NCBI GenBank assembly: GCA_903924465.1
Contig: CAIYBN010000137.1
Coordinates: 112,684-176,683 of the forward strand
Source: an uncultured Myxococcales bacterium
Lineage (GTDB): Bacteria > Myxococcota_A > UBA9042
Reading direction: 5' to 3'
Length of the DNA stretch: 64,000 nucleotides
Part shown: one piece after another, positions 42,781 through 50,344 of the stretch
Numbering within the stretch: position 1 is the first letter of the stretch
Layout of the letters: each line of letters starts with the position of its first letter
Position numbers and translations under genes: made by a program
The notes under the pieces: model-generated
What the model saw: the letters and a program-made list of their open reading frames with translations, nothing else
What the model was told of the DNA's origin: nothing
Databases searched by the model: none

Positions 42781-43019
42781 AGTTGCCACGGGACTGGAGC
42801 GGGCGGGATCTGGCCAAGCGGCTCAAGGTCTTCGGCTACGTCGTCACGCGCCAGACCGGGAGCCACATCAGACTGACGACGCAAATCGGCGGCGAGCACC
42901 ACCTGACCGTTCCGGCACACGACCCACTCAAGGTTGGAACATTGCGGGGGATTTTCGATGCCGTGGCGCGGCACCATGGGCTGGCGGTGGAAGTGGTTCT
43001 GGCGCGGGTCGAAGCGTAG
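42777..43019 (+). CDS. HicA-like mRNA interferase toxin
   Basis: An 80-residue HicA (YcfA) family protein with a double-stranded-RNA-binding-like fold. The N-terminal SGRDLAKRLKVFGYVVTRQT leads to GSHIRL, where the histidine is the catalytic residue of the family; the strand HHLTVPAHDPLKVGTLRGI and a C-terminal helix follow. HicA toxins cleave mRNA. It is translated with the upstream antitoxin through an ATGA overlap. The antitoxin-first order is reversed relative to E. coli hicAB but common in other phyla. The pair looks intact. Confidence 0.82.
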   Translation: MKLPRDWSGRDLAKRLKVFGYVVTRQTGSHIRLTTQIGGEHHLTVPAHDPLKVGTLRGIFDAVARHHGLAVEVVLARVEA

Positions 43020-43123
43020 GCGGGTGTGCAGCACGCGGGCGGAGTGTGAGCGAGGCGGTCATGGGAGACAAAGGGGAGCGCTGCGACCACCGTGGTTGCT
43101 TGTCCTACGACTCAGCCCCAAAC

Positions 43124-44746
43124 TCACGGCGACTGACACCTACCCGGGATATTAGGCATGTCAGGACCGCCAAAGCATTCGGCTTGGCAGGCGTTCAAGT
43201 AGGTCAGACCATCGCCGCCGCAGACGAATTGCGAGTTGTTGGTGCATGAACAGACGCACGGACCGTCATATTGGAATGTCCAGCTTGGGTCACTTCCGGC
43301 GAAACAGAGCAGTTCCTGCTGGTTTCGGAATGTGACGAACTTGTCGGGTTTGCCGGCGACCGGGGACGAGGCGCAGACGGGTGCGATGGCGCCGTAGTCG
43401 ACGCCTTCGCAGCAGCCGTGGTTCACGTAGAGCGACGCGGCGCAGGAACCGCCCAGGCCGTTCAAATAGCTGCAGTCCATCGCGCTCCAACCAGCGGCGT
43501 TGGCGGTGCAGGTGTTGCGGAAGCTGCGGTAGACGGTCTGCGTGACGCCGTCGGGCAGTTGCAGAATCTTGGCTCCACAGGTGGGCGCACATGCGCTCCC
43601 ACAGCCCGGAGCTTTGGCGGCGTTGTAGCATTCGCCCGCGCACGCGACGTGCATCGCGCCCGGCGTGCAGCCGCCCTTGTTTGAGGCGCCCGGATACGCG
43701 CATTCATCGAGGTCGCAGTGCTGCAACGCGCAGACACTGCGGTAGGTTTGGCCATCCTCTTCCGCGCAGACCGGCTCGTCGACGAGCGGGCACACGCCGT
43801 TGACGGGTAAGCCACTGCACTCGGTCTTCCAAGCGCCCTTCCCGAGGAAAGCGCCGCCGGACGCGTCCAGCTTGAGGTCCGGCACGCACCATGCTTGGCA
43901 TGGGTCCGCGAGGTCGAGCTTGAGCCCGTTGGCCGACTGCACGGCCCACGCCGGTTGAAGGCTGGCGAGTGCCGCTGTGCAGGCCTTGCACGATGGGCAG
44001 GCTCCGCTCGTCCAAGTGACCGCCTGCGCAAGTGAAATCGCGGCGCAGGCGCTGGTCCAGGTGATGCCATCGGCGCAAACCGGGTCGGCGGGGCAGGTCC
44101 CGCAGCCGTTGAAGACGCCGTTCGCGCAGTCCGGAGGCGCCGTTGGAGTGATTGCCGCGGGGAGCGGTGTGTGGACGCAGCCAGTAGCGCCGCACGTGTC
44201 GACCGTTTGGGTGTTGCCGTCCGAGCAGTCGACCGGGGTCAGTTCGCAGGTTCCCCAGCTGGAACAGACTGGCTGTGCGCAGATTTTCGCCGCACCGCAT
44301 TGTGTCCCGGCGGCGACGGGTTCGTGCGTACACTTGCTGAGAGAAGTCCCGCCGCAGGCGTCGACGGTGCAAATGTTGCCGTCGTCACAGTTGACTGCGA
44401 CCTCGGTGCAGGTGCCGGCCATGCAGACAGAGTCGGCTTGGCACGGCACGCTGGCGCCACAAGGCGTACCATCTTCCACGGGAGCGGAACTGCAGAAGCC
44501 GAAGAAGTGGCCGTCGTCGGTGCACGGATTGTCATCGTCACAGGGGTCGTCCGGGACGGTCGCGTCGCCGCTCGAGCTATCAGGCGAGTCTTTGCTCCAG
44601 CCGTAAGGCGTGGTTGTGGGCCTGGGCGACGAAGTATGGTTGCAGCTGATGCAGCCCGAGAGCGCAAGGCAGGCGAGCAACGCGATCACACTTTGGAGCG
44701 CGGTCCAGATTTGCCACGGCGACACGCGAAACTGCGAGCGGAGCAT
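43124..44746 (-). CDS. Cysteine-rich exported lipoprotein with Kazal-like modules
   Basis: A 540-residue protein with a lipoprotein signal (VIALLACLALSGC; lipobox ALSGC) and more than fifty cysteines. Early repeats (CDDGNICTVDACGG, CSDGNTQTVDTCGA) resemble the CxDGNxCTxDxC modules common in myxobacterial secreted proteins. Later segments resemble Kazal-type inhibitor domains: PVCADGITWTSACAA, PVCAEEDGQTYRSVCALQHC and FVCGGDGLTYLNACQAEC, the last with the expected CxxDGxTYxNxC pattern. The protein is probably displayed on the outer membrane and stabilised by disulfides. It may inhibit proteases or bind metals. ATG 44746 is the only good start. Confidence 0.8.
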   Translation of the reverse strand: MLRSQFRVSPWQIWTALQSVIALLACLALSGCISCNHTSSPRPTTTPYGWSKDSPDSSSGDATVPDDPCDDDNPCTDDGHFFGFCSSAPVEDGTPCGASVPCQADSVCMAGTCTEVAVNCDDGNICTVDACGGTSLSKCTHEPVAAGTQCGAAKICAQPVCSSWGTCELTPVDCSDGNTQTVDTCGATGCVHTPLPAAITPTAPPDCANGVFNGCGTCPADPVCADGITWTSACAAISLAQAVTWTSGACPSCKACTAALASLQPAWAVQSANGLKLDLADPCQAWCVPDLKLDASGGAFLGKGAWKTECSGLPVNGVCPLVDEPVCAEEDGQTYRSVCALQHCDLDECAYPGASNKGGCTPGAMHVACAGECYNAAKAPGCGSACAPTCGAKILQLPDGVTQTVYRSFRNTCTANAAGWSAMDCSYLNGLGGSCAASLYVNHGCCEGVDYGAIAPVCASSPVAGKPDKFVTFRNQQELLCFAGSDPSWTFQYDGPCVCSCTNNSQFVCGGDGLTYLNACQAECFGGPDMPNIPGRCQSP

Positions 44747-44888
44747 GTCTGTCCTTCGGACTTCCCGTGTACGTTCGACCCAAGCACAACAGTGCTCGTC
44801 AAAATGCCCAGCGACGGCATCAGTCTACTCCGCACCATGAGCGCGTCAAACGGCGCTATTGGGCGGTGTTACTGGGCAGACAGGGGCC

Positions 44889-45014
44889 TTGAGAAGAGCG
44901 AACGGGGAAGCGCTCAAGGACCGCAATACGTTCGACTCGGCGGTGCGCAAGGCCTTGGAGAGTCGGCTCGAAACACGCAAGTCGAAACGGTCCGATGAGC
45001 AGCCGGGCAAGTAG
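44889..45014 (+). pseudogene. C-terminal remnant of a vWA-protein paralogue
   Basis: Translates to ALKDRNTFDSAVRKALES plus a lysine/arginine tail ending at a TAG. It matches the last 34 residues of the vWA protein ending at 42364 (about 70% identical), with many third-position and conservative changes and a small deletion near its 5' end. Nothing of the signal peptide or vWA domain remains upstream. The amount of coding divergence suggests a once-functional paralogue rather than a recent copy, yet its downstream 119-bp repeat is almost identical. Confidence 0.75.
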
Positions 45015-45129
45015 CCGGTTGGACGCAAGCAGACGAGGCACGCGCGGTGGTGGGTGCCACGCGCGCTGGCGGGGGCGATCGCGGAGAGCGGTTGCCCCCG
45101 TTGGCGTTTTGGTCTTGGAAGGGTGAACG
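45011..45129. repeat. 119-bp hairpin repeat, copy 2
   Basis: One mismatch in 119 positions against 42361-42479, and the same position directly at the stop codon of the vWA-like frame. Two hairpins and the TTTTGG tail are preserved. The minus strand reads PKRQRGQPLSAIAPASARG in one frame, a peptide string I associate with over-annotated repeats in other genomes; it is not treated as coding. Confidence 0.85.
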
Positions 45130-45612
45130 TGCGGCCGGCGTTGCGCGTCTGACTCAGGATCGCCTTCGTTCGCGCAAACTCGGGCGGGACTCCGGGCCTG
45201 CGGCGTTTGGGGCGGATTCCACACTTCCTGCGCTGAAATCCGCAGCGCTCGTCGAACCGCTGCGACATTTGTTCGTGCAGCACCGACGTAAACCGCGTGG
45301 GCGAATCGATTCGTTCGAATCTCGGCGAGGTGGCACGGTGTTTGCTTGTTGGCAATGATGGGGGAGTTTGTGATGTCGTTGCGGTCCGCGCCTGTCCAAC
45401 CGCCGGCTTTGCGCGTGGTGGCTGCGGAACAGCGCGACACTTCCCGGTTGGACCGTCCGGGCTTTGGAGCTTCGCGTCATGCACAATCAGCACGTTCGGA
45501 TGGCGCTCGAAGCCTTGCTGGTCGCGCTGCGCTCTCAAACGACTGCCACGCCGCGGATCGCGGGCGATCGATCGCGAACTTCCGTCAGTGCGAGCAGGCG
45601 CGGCGAGGCGTC

Positions 45613-46539
45613 ATGAACTGGCTGAATTACCACCACCTCCAGTATTTCTGGAAAGTCGCCAAAGTAGGCAGCATCGCGCGGGCGAGTCTGGAGCTTCGCC
45701 TCTCGCCGCCCACGATTTCTGCGCAAATTCACCTGCTTGAGGAGACATTGGGCAGCAAGCTCCTCCGGCGTCAGGGGCGCGGCATGGTGCTGACGGATTC
45801 TGGGCGGGAGGCGTTTCGTTTTGCAGACAGCATCTTCGCGACTGGCGACGCGCTCCTGCAGGCCATGGGGCACAGCACGGAGCGCCGAGGCCGCCAGCTG
45901 GTGGTCGGCGTGATGGACGGGCTGCCGAGTTCGGTGGTCCAACGTCTCTTGACGCCGGTCTTTGCGCTGGAGCCGGCGGTCGTTGTGACGTGTCGCCAAC
46001 AGTCGGTGGCTGACCGCCTCGTCCACGAACTCGCCGCAGGCGCGGTGGACGTCGTGCTGGCCGATACGCCGGCGCCGACAGACGCCCAGGTTCCCATGTT
46101 CAGCCATCCGATGGGCGAGAGCGGGAGCGGTTTCTTTGCCGCGCCACACTTGGCCCAAGCGCTCCAGGCTGGCTTTCCCTCGGCACTTCACGGCGCGCCG
46201 TTCCTGTATCCGAGCGTCCATTCCGCCATGCGCAGCGGTCTGGATGCCTGGTGCGATGCGAACAGCATCGCCCCGCGCATTGTCGCCGAATTGGACGACA
46301 CGGCGCTCGCCGCGTTGCTCGCGCAAGATGGCCTGGGCGTTTTCGTCGCGGCCGAGGAGCGGGAGGGCGAGTTGTTTCGCAACCAACAACTGCGCCTCGT
46401 GGGGCGTGCGCAGGAGTTGCGTCACGCGCTCTTTGCCTGGGTGCTCAAGACGAAGGTCCAGCATCCCGCGGTCGTCGCGCTTTGCCGGGACGGCGCAACG
46501 CGCTCGGTCAACCGCGCACTCACACCGCGATTCGCTTGA
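45613..46539 (+). CDS. LysR-family regulator, NhaR-like
   Basis: A 308-residue LysR-type regulator. The N-terminal winged helix is WLNYHHLQYFWKVAKVGSIA, then ASLELRLSPPTISAQIHLLE; WLNYHHLxYFWxVAKxGSI is the hallmark start of NhaR, the activator of the sodium/proton antiporter gene nhaA. The effector domain (LVVGVMDGLPSSVVQRLLTP onward) is complete. ATG 45613 has GAGG four bases upstream; a long in-frame extension to 45346 has no such features. No nhaA is adjacent, so the target is unknown. Confidence 0.88.
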   Translation: MNWLNYHHLQYFWKVAKVGSIARASLELRLSPPTISAQIHLLEETLGSKLLRRQGRGMVLTDSGREAFRFADSIFATGDALLQAMGHSTERRGRQLVVGVMDGLPSSVVQRLLTPVFALEPAVVVTCRQQSVADRLVHELAAGAVDVVLADTPAPTDAQVPMFSHPMGESGSGFFAAPHLAQALQAGFPSALHGAPFLYPSVHSAMRSGLDAWCDANSIAPRIVAELDDTALAALLAQDGLGVFVAAEEREGELFRNQQLRLVGRAQELRHALFAWVLKTKVQHPAVVALCRDGATRSVNRALTPRFA

Positions 46540-46630
46540 AGCTTACGGTCGTTCGGCTTTTTCTCATGGTGCGGCTGATTCACCCACCTAGCTTCAGACA
46601 CAGGGCTGATAGCCTGCCGGGAGAATTCCA

Positions 46631-46969
46631 ATGAAATTGCTATTGTCTTCGATGTTGATACTCGCCGCTGGATGCGGTGGCGCGCAAACCCTTCAGACCG
46701 ATTCGTCGTCGGCGGCAATCCGCGCCGCGGAGGAGGTTGGCGCCGGCAAAGTGCCACGCGCGTCGCTGCACCTGCAGTTGGCGAAGGAGGAAATGGACCG
46801 TGCGCAGAAACTGGCGAAGGCGGGCGAGAAGGACCAGGCGACGTCCTACTTGCTGCGGGCGGAAGCGGATGCTGAGTTTGCCGTCGTTCTGGCGCGCGAA
46901 GACAGCGAGAAAAACGAGGCAGCGCAAGCCGTTGAACGCGTTCGCTTGCTGCAACAGGAAAACCGCTAA
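46631..46969 (+). CDS. DUF4398 domain lipoprotein
   Basis: A 112-residue lipoprotein (LLLSSMLILAAGC; lipobox LAAGC). The mature part follows the DUF4398 pattern: SAAIRAAEEVGAGKVPRASL, then HLQLAKEEMDRAQKLAKAGE and a helix ending in ARED. DUF4398 proteins are typically encoded next to OmpA-type lipoproteins, as here, and the following gene also contains a DUF4398-like N terminus. ATG 46631 has a GGGAG-like site. Role in envelope architecture inferred. Confidence 0.8.
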   Translation: MKLLLSSMLILAAGCGGAQTLQTDSSSAAIRAAEEVGAGKVPRASLHLQLAKEEMDRAQKLAKAGEKDQATSYLLRAEADAEFAVVLAREDSEKNEAAQAVERVRLLQQENR

Positions 46970-46985
46970 CAAGCAAGGAGACCCC

Positions 46986-47969
46986 ATGAAATCCCAACTG
47001 TACATCGTGCCGCTAACCCTAACGCTCCTTTGCGCGTGCGCAGCCACAGTTCCGGCTGAGCTGCGTGACGCGCGGCAAGCTTATGACAACGCCAGTCGCG
47101 GACCGGCGGCGCAGTTGACGCCTGCGGAGTTGCACAAAGCCCATGAGTCGCTCAGCCAAGCCGAAGCAGCTTGGCACAACGATCCAACGGGTTTCCACAC
47201 GCTCGACTTGGCGTACGTCGCCCAGCGCAAGGCGGAAATCGCCGACGGCAGGGCGCGGATCGCGCAAGAGGAGCAGACCAAGGCCCGTGCGCAGGCAGAA
47301 CTCGCAGCGACGCAGGCGAAACTGGCTGAGCAGACCAAAGCGGACCTGGTCCAGACGCGGAGCGATCTGAGCCGCTCGCGCACGGACCTGCGCGCCACCC
47401 AGGCGACGGCCGCGGTGGTCGTTGGCCAACTGACTTCCGAACAACAGGCGCGGCACGATGCCGATGCGCGCGCTGCGGAATCGAAAGCGGCGACAGCGAA
47501 CGTGAGCGACCAACTGGTGGTGGAGCAGAATGCACGTAAGGAAGCTGAGCGGCGGGCGATGGCGGCGCAAGTGGCGCTCGCGAGACTCGCGGCGGTGAAA
47601 GAGGAGGCGCGTGGCTTGGTGATCACCCTCTCGGGCAGCGTGCTGTTCCGATCCGATGAGTCTGTGCTGCTGCCGGAAGCGCGCGTCCGACTGGATCAGG
47701 TCGCTGATGCGCTGATGGAAACCAAGGAGCGCACGTTGGTCGTCGAAGGCTACACGGACTCGAAGGGTTCCGCTGCGCACAACCAGGAGCTGAGCCAACG
47801 GCGGGCTGAAGCCGTGCGCAACTACCTGACGGGCCGAGGCTATCCGCTGGACCAGACGTCCGCGGTTGGCTACGGCAAGGACCGACCCATCGCGGACAAC
47901 AAGTCGGCGGAAGGTCGGGCCAACAACCGGCGCGTCGAGATTGTCGTGCATCCGTCCGGCGCGCAATAG
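46986..47969 (+). CDS. OmpA-family peptidoglycan-binding lipoprotein
   Basis: A 327-residue lipoprotein (IVPLTLTLLCAC, lipid-attachment cysteine near 18). An N-terminal DUF4398-like segment (ELRDARQAYDNASRGPAAQL) leads into a long alpha-helical coiled coil (residues ~85-205, QAELAATQAKLAEQTKADLV). The C-terminal OmpA domain has LVVEGYTDSKGSAAHNQELS and the arginine-rich NNRRVEIVV typical of diaminopimelate binding. It would bridge the outer membrane to peptidoglycan across the coiled coil. ATG 46986 has AAGGAG five bases upstream, 16 bp after the previous stop, so the two form an operon. Confidence 0.9.
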   Translation: MKSQLYIVPLTLTLLCACAATVPAELRDARQAYDNASRGPAAQLTPAELHKAHESLSQAEAAWHNDPTGFHTLDLAYVAQRKAEIADGRARIAQEEQTKARAQAELAATQAKLAEQTKADLVQTRSDLSRSRTDLRATQATAAVVVGQLTSEQQARHDADARAAESKAATANVSDQLVVEQNARKEAERRAMAAQVALARLAAVKEEARGLVITLSGSVLFRSDESVLLPEARVRLDQVADALMETKERTLVVEGYTDSKGSAAHNQELSQRRAEAVRNYLTGRGYPLDQTSAVGYGKDRPIADNKSAEGRANNRRVEIVVHPSGAQ

Positions 47970-48130
47970 CAGTCACGGCCCGCCGTCATCGGCTGGAGCG
48001 CTTCGGCCAGAATGCCTCACATTTTCGCATGTTGACGCACGGCGTTCGGGAGCACAGACTGCCTGTGCCCAGCTGACCGTCGTTCCGCCTGGTGCGGTCG
48101 CAGGATGCAGCCCCACGACTTGCGGAAACC

Positions 48131-49921
48131 ATGGTTGACTCCCTCCAGCACATCCGCATGGGTGCGATGCCCATCGACGGCGGCGTGGCCTTCCGCGTCT
48201 GGGCGCCCCACGCTCACGCCGTCGCCGTCATCGGCACGTTCAACGACTGGGACAGCCGCCGTGCGCCGATGACCGCCGAGGCGGACGGCTTCTGGTACGC
48301 CGAAATTGCCGGCGCGGCGGTTGGCGATGCCTACAAGTTCCACTTGAGCACGCCCGACGGCGAGTTTGACCGCATCGACCCGTACGCCCGCGCGGTGACC
48401 AGTTCCGTCGGCAACGCCATCGTCCACGAGTCCGGCTTCAACTGGGAGGGCGACGACTTTGCACTCGCGCCCGTCAACCAACTGGTCATCTACGAACTTC
48501 ACGTGGGCACATTCAACGACGACAACGCCGCCGACGACAGCCCGGGACAGTTCGCCTCGGTCACCGCGCGTCTCGGCCACCTTCAGCGCCTGGGCGTCAA
48601 TGCCATTCAAATCATGCCGGTCGCCGAGTTCGCCGGCGATCGCTCCTGGGGCTACAATCCGGCGCACATTTTCTCGGTCGAGCTGGCCTACGGCGGACCG
48701 GTGGAGCTCAAGCGCTTCATCAAGCGCGCGCACCAGCACGGCATCGCGGTGCTGCTCGACGTCGTCTACAACCACCTGGGGCCCAGCGACCTTGACCTCT
48801 GGCGCTTTGACGGCTGGTCCGAGAACGACGGCGGCGGCATCTACTTTTACAACGACGCCCGCGCCGTGACGCCGTGGGGCAATACGCGGCCTGACTATGG
48901 CCGTCCGGAAGTGCGGCAATTCATCCGCGACAACGTGTGCATGTGGCTGGAGGAGTACCACATCGATGGCTTGCGCTTTGACTGCACGCAGTTCATTCGC
49001 ACGGTCGACGGCTCGCATGCGGTCGACCTTCCCGACGGCTGGAGCCTCCTGCAGCGCTTGAGCGCAGAGATTGCCCAGGCGTTTCCCGGGCTGATCACCA
49101 TCGCTGAGGACCTGCAGAACGAAGCTTCCCTGACCGCAAGCGTGTCGGACGGCGGCGCGGGCTTTGATGCGCAGTGGGACGGCAAGTTCGTCCACCCGAT
49201 TCGTGCAGCCGTCATTGCCGCCGACGATGGCCAGCGTTCACTTGCCGCCATTCGCGACGCCCTCTGCCATGGCTTCGGCGACAACGCGTTTGGCCGCGTC
49301 ATCTACAGCGAATCGCACGATGAAGTCGCCAATGGCAAGGCGCGCGTGCCCCAGGAGATTGACCCGCAGGACCCGACCGGCTGGTACGCGCAAAAGCGCT
49401 CCACGCTCGCTGCCGCGATGGTGTTCACAGCGCCGGGCATTCCCATGCTGTTTCAGGGCCAGGAATTCCTGGAAGGCGCCTGGTTTCGCGACACAGTGCC
49501 GTTGGACTGGGACCAGAATCAGGAGTTTCGCGGCATTGTCCGGCTGTACCGCGACTTGATTGCGCTCCGCTTGAACCGCGCAGGCCAAACGCGCGGCTTG
49601 GCTGGCCAACACACAGACGTCTACCACCTGAACGACGCGCGCAAAGTGCTGACGATGCATCGCTGGGACGAGGGCGGGCCCGGCGATGACGTCGTGGTTG
49701 TCGCGAATTTCATGGATGAAGCGCAGGAGAACTACGTCATAGGCTTCCCGTCAGAAGGCACCTGGACGCTGCGCTTCAACAGCGACTGGTCGGGCTACAG
49801 CCAAGCGTTTGACGGGTATCCAAGCGGCGATGCGGTTGCGGTTCCCGGTGAGTACGACGGGAGGCCGTGCCACGCGCCCGTGTCCTTGGGACGGTACAGC
49901 GTCCTGATCTACTCGCGGTGA
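48131..49921 (+). CDS. GH13 alpha-glucan enzyme (GlgB/TreZ-like)
   Basis: A 596-residue protein. Residues ~10-95 form a CBM48-type domain (VAFRVWAPHAHAVAVIGTFN). The (beta/alpha)8 barrel follows (VIYELHVGTFNDD, MPVAEFAGDRSWGYNP, LLDVVYNHLGPSDLDLW). Catalytic residues are the nucleophile aspartate in DGLRFDCTQFI, the acid glutamate in ITIAEDLQN and the transition-state aspartate in YSESHDEVAN. A C-terminal beta domain ends the protein. Branching enzyme, maltooligosyltrehalose trehalohydrolase and alpha-amylase share this layout; I cannot choose among them. No glycogen or trehalose genes flank it. Start ATG 48131. Confidence 0.88.
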   Translation: MVDSLQHIRMGAMPIDGGVAFRVWAPHAHAVAVIGTFNDWDSRRAPMTAEADGFWYAEIAGAAVGDAYKFHLSTPDGEFDRIDPYARAVTSSVGNAIVHESGFNWEGDDFALAPVNQLVIYELHVGTFNDDNAADDSPGQFASVTARLGHLQRLGVNAIQIMPVAEFAGDRSWGYNPAHIFSVELAYGGPVELKRFIKRAHQHGIAVLLDVVYNHLGPSDLDLWRFDGWSENDGGGIYFYNDARAVTPWGNTRPDYGRPEVRQFIRDNVCMWLEEYHIDGLRFDCTQFIRTVDGSHAVDLPDGWSLLQRLSAEIAQAFPGLITIAEDLQNEASLTASVSDGGAGFDAQWDGKFVHPIRAAVIAADDGQRSLAAIRDALCHGFGDNAFGRVIYSESHDEVANGKARVPQEIDPQDPTGWYAQKRSTLAAAMVFTAPGIPMLFQGQEFLEGAWFRDTVPLDWDQNQEFRGIVRLYRDLIALRLNRAGQTRGLAGQHTDVYHLNDARKVLTMHRWDEGGPGDDVVVVANFMDEAQENYVIGFPSEGTWTLRFNSDWSGYSQAFDGYPSGDAVAVPGEYDGRPCHAPVSLGRYSVLIYSR

Positions 49922-49945
49922 CTCAGGCCGGCGCGCTGTACCCAA

Positions 49946-49960
49946 CGGCGGCAACCGCCG
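49946..49960 (+). terminator. Hairpin after the GH13 gene
   Basis: A perfect six-base stem, CGGCGG-CAA-CCGCCG, 25 bp after the stop codon, followed by GTGGCGCTTTGGTC. The tail is similar to the TTGGCGTTTTGGTC that follows the second hairpin of the 119-bp repeats. Probable terminator. Confidence 0.45.
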
Positions 49961-50025
49961 GTGGCGCTTTGGTCTGGGCAGGTTGAGTGCGCTGCCGCGT
50001 TTGTGTCTCCTGCAACGCAACGCCG

Positions 50026-50245
50026 GCCGGGTAGCCATGCAGCGCCCGCGGGGTGGCCAAGTACCGCGCGCAGGGTGCCCGTGTAGGCCAAGCCGGGTGC
50101 CCGTGTAGCCCTGGACGGATGGCCAAGTAGCGCACGCCGGGTGCCATTGCAGGTTCAGCCGGGTGCGGATCCACCGCGGACAGGGTGACCACGTAGCCCA
50201 TGCAGAGTGATCCGCTACCGCCTGCCGGGTGCTGTTGCAGGCTCG
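50026..50245 (+). repeat. Tandem array of ten degenerate 22-bp units
   Basis: Ten contiguous 22-bp units with no spacers, e.g. GCGGGGTGGCCAAGTACCGC at the start of unit 2, GCAGGGTGCCCGTGTAGGCC of unit 3, GCCGGGTGCCCGTGTAGCCC of unit 4 and GACGGATGGCCAAGTAGCGC of unit 5. The most constant positions are GCnGGGTG at the start and a GTAGC-like core near 13-17. Unit 7 has lost the core. The array ends 100 bp before the metallophosphoesterase start. 22 bp is about two helical turns. Confidence 0.8.
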
Positions 50246-50344
50246 GCTGGTCAGCTTGAATCGCCAGCTCCCGGAAGAAAACCCTTGCCGCGCGGGTTCA
50301 ATCACCGGAATCTACGCCTCGCGTTTCGCCAAGGAAATCCAAAC

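Larger units (their letters stand above)
44747..45612. other. 866-bp gene-poor region with decayed vWA tail and repeat
   Basis: Between the Kazal-like lipoprotein and the nhaR-like gene there is no intact gene. It contains the vWA remnant (44889-45014) and the second 119-bp repeat. The part 45130-45612 has no recognisable coding frame; a nominal frame from 45346 leads into nhaR but lacks protein-like composition. Confidence 0.6.
49922..50344. other. 423-bp gene-free region with terminator-like hairpin and tandem array
   Basis: Holds a hairpin (49946-49960), a divergent relative of the 119-bp repeat, and the ten-unit 22-bp array (50026-50245). The remaining ~100 bp before the metallophosphoesterase gene is its leader. 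Frames here change phase with every 22-bp unit and I do not consider any of them coding. Confidence 0.6.

Noticed and set aside
45250..45330. tRNA-like TTCGAATC stretch
   Set aside because: No acceptor stem, D-arm or anticodon arm can be built around it.
44846..45538. 230-residue minus-strand frame through the vWA remnant and repeat
   Set aside because: It reads through the hairpin repeat and has no start signal; the repeated peptide string comes from the repeat, not from a protein family.
50026..50245. CRISPR array or 22-residue protein repeat
   Set aside because: Units abut without spacers and differ at many positions, so it is not CRISPR. A coding reading needs a 66-bp period, and no frame has a start, ribosome binding site or protein-like composition.
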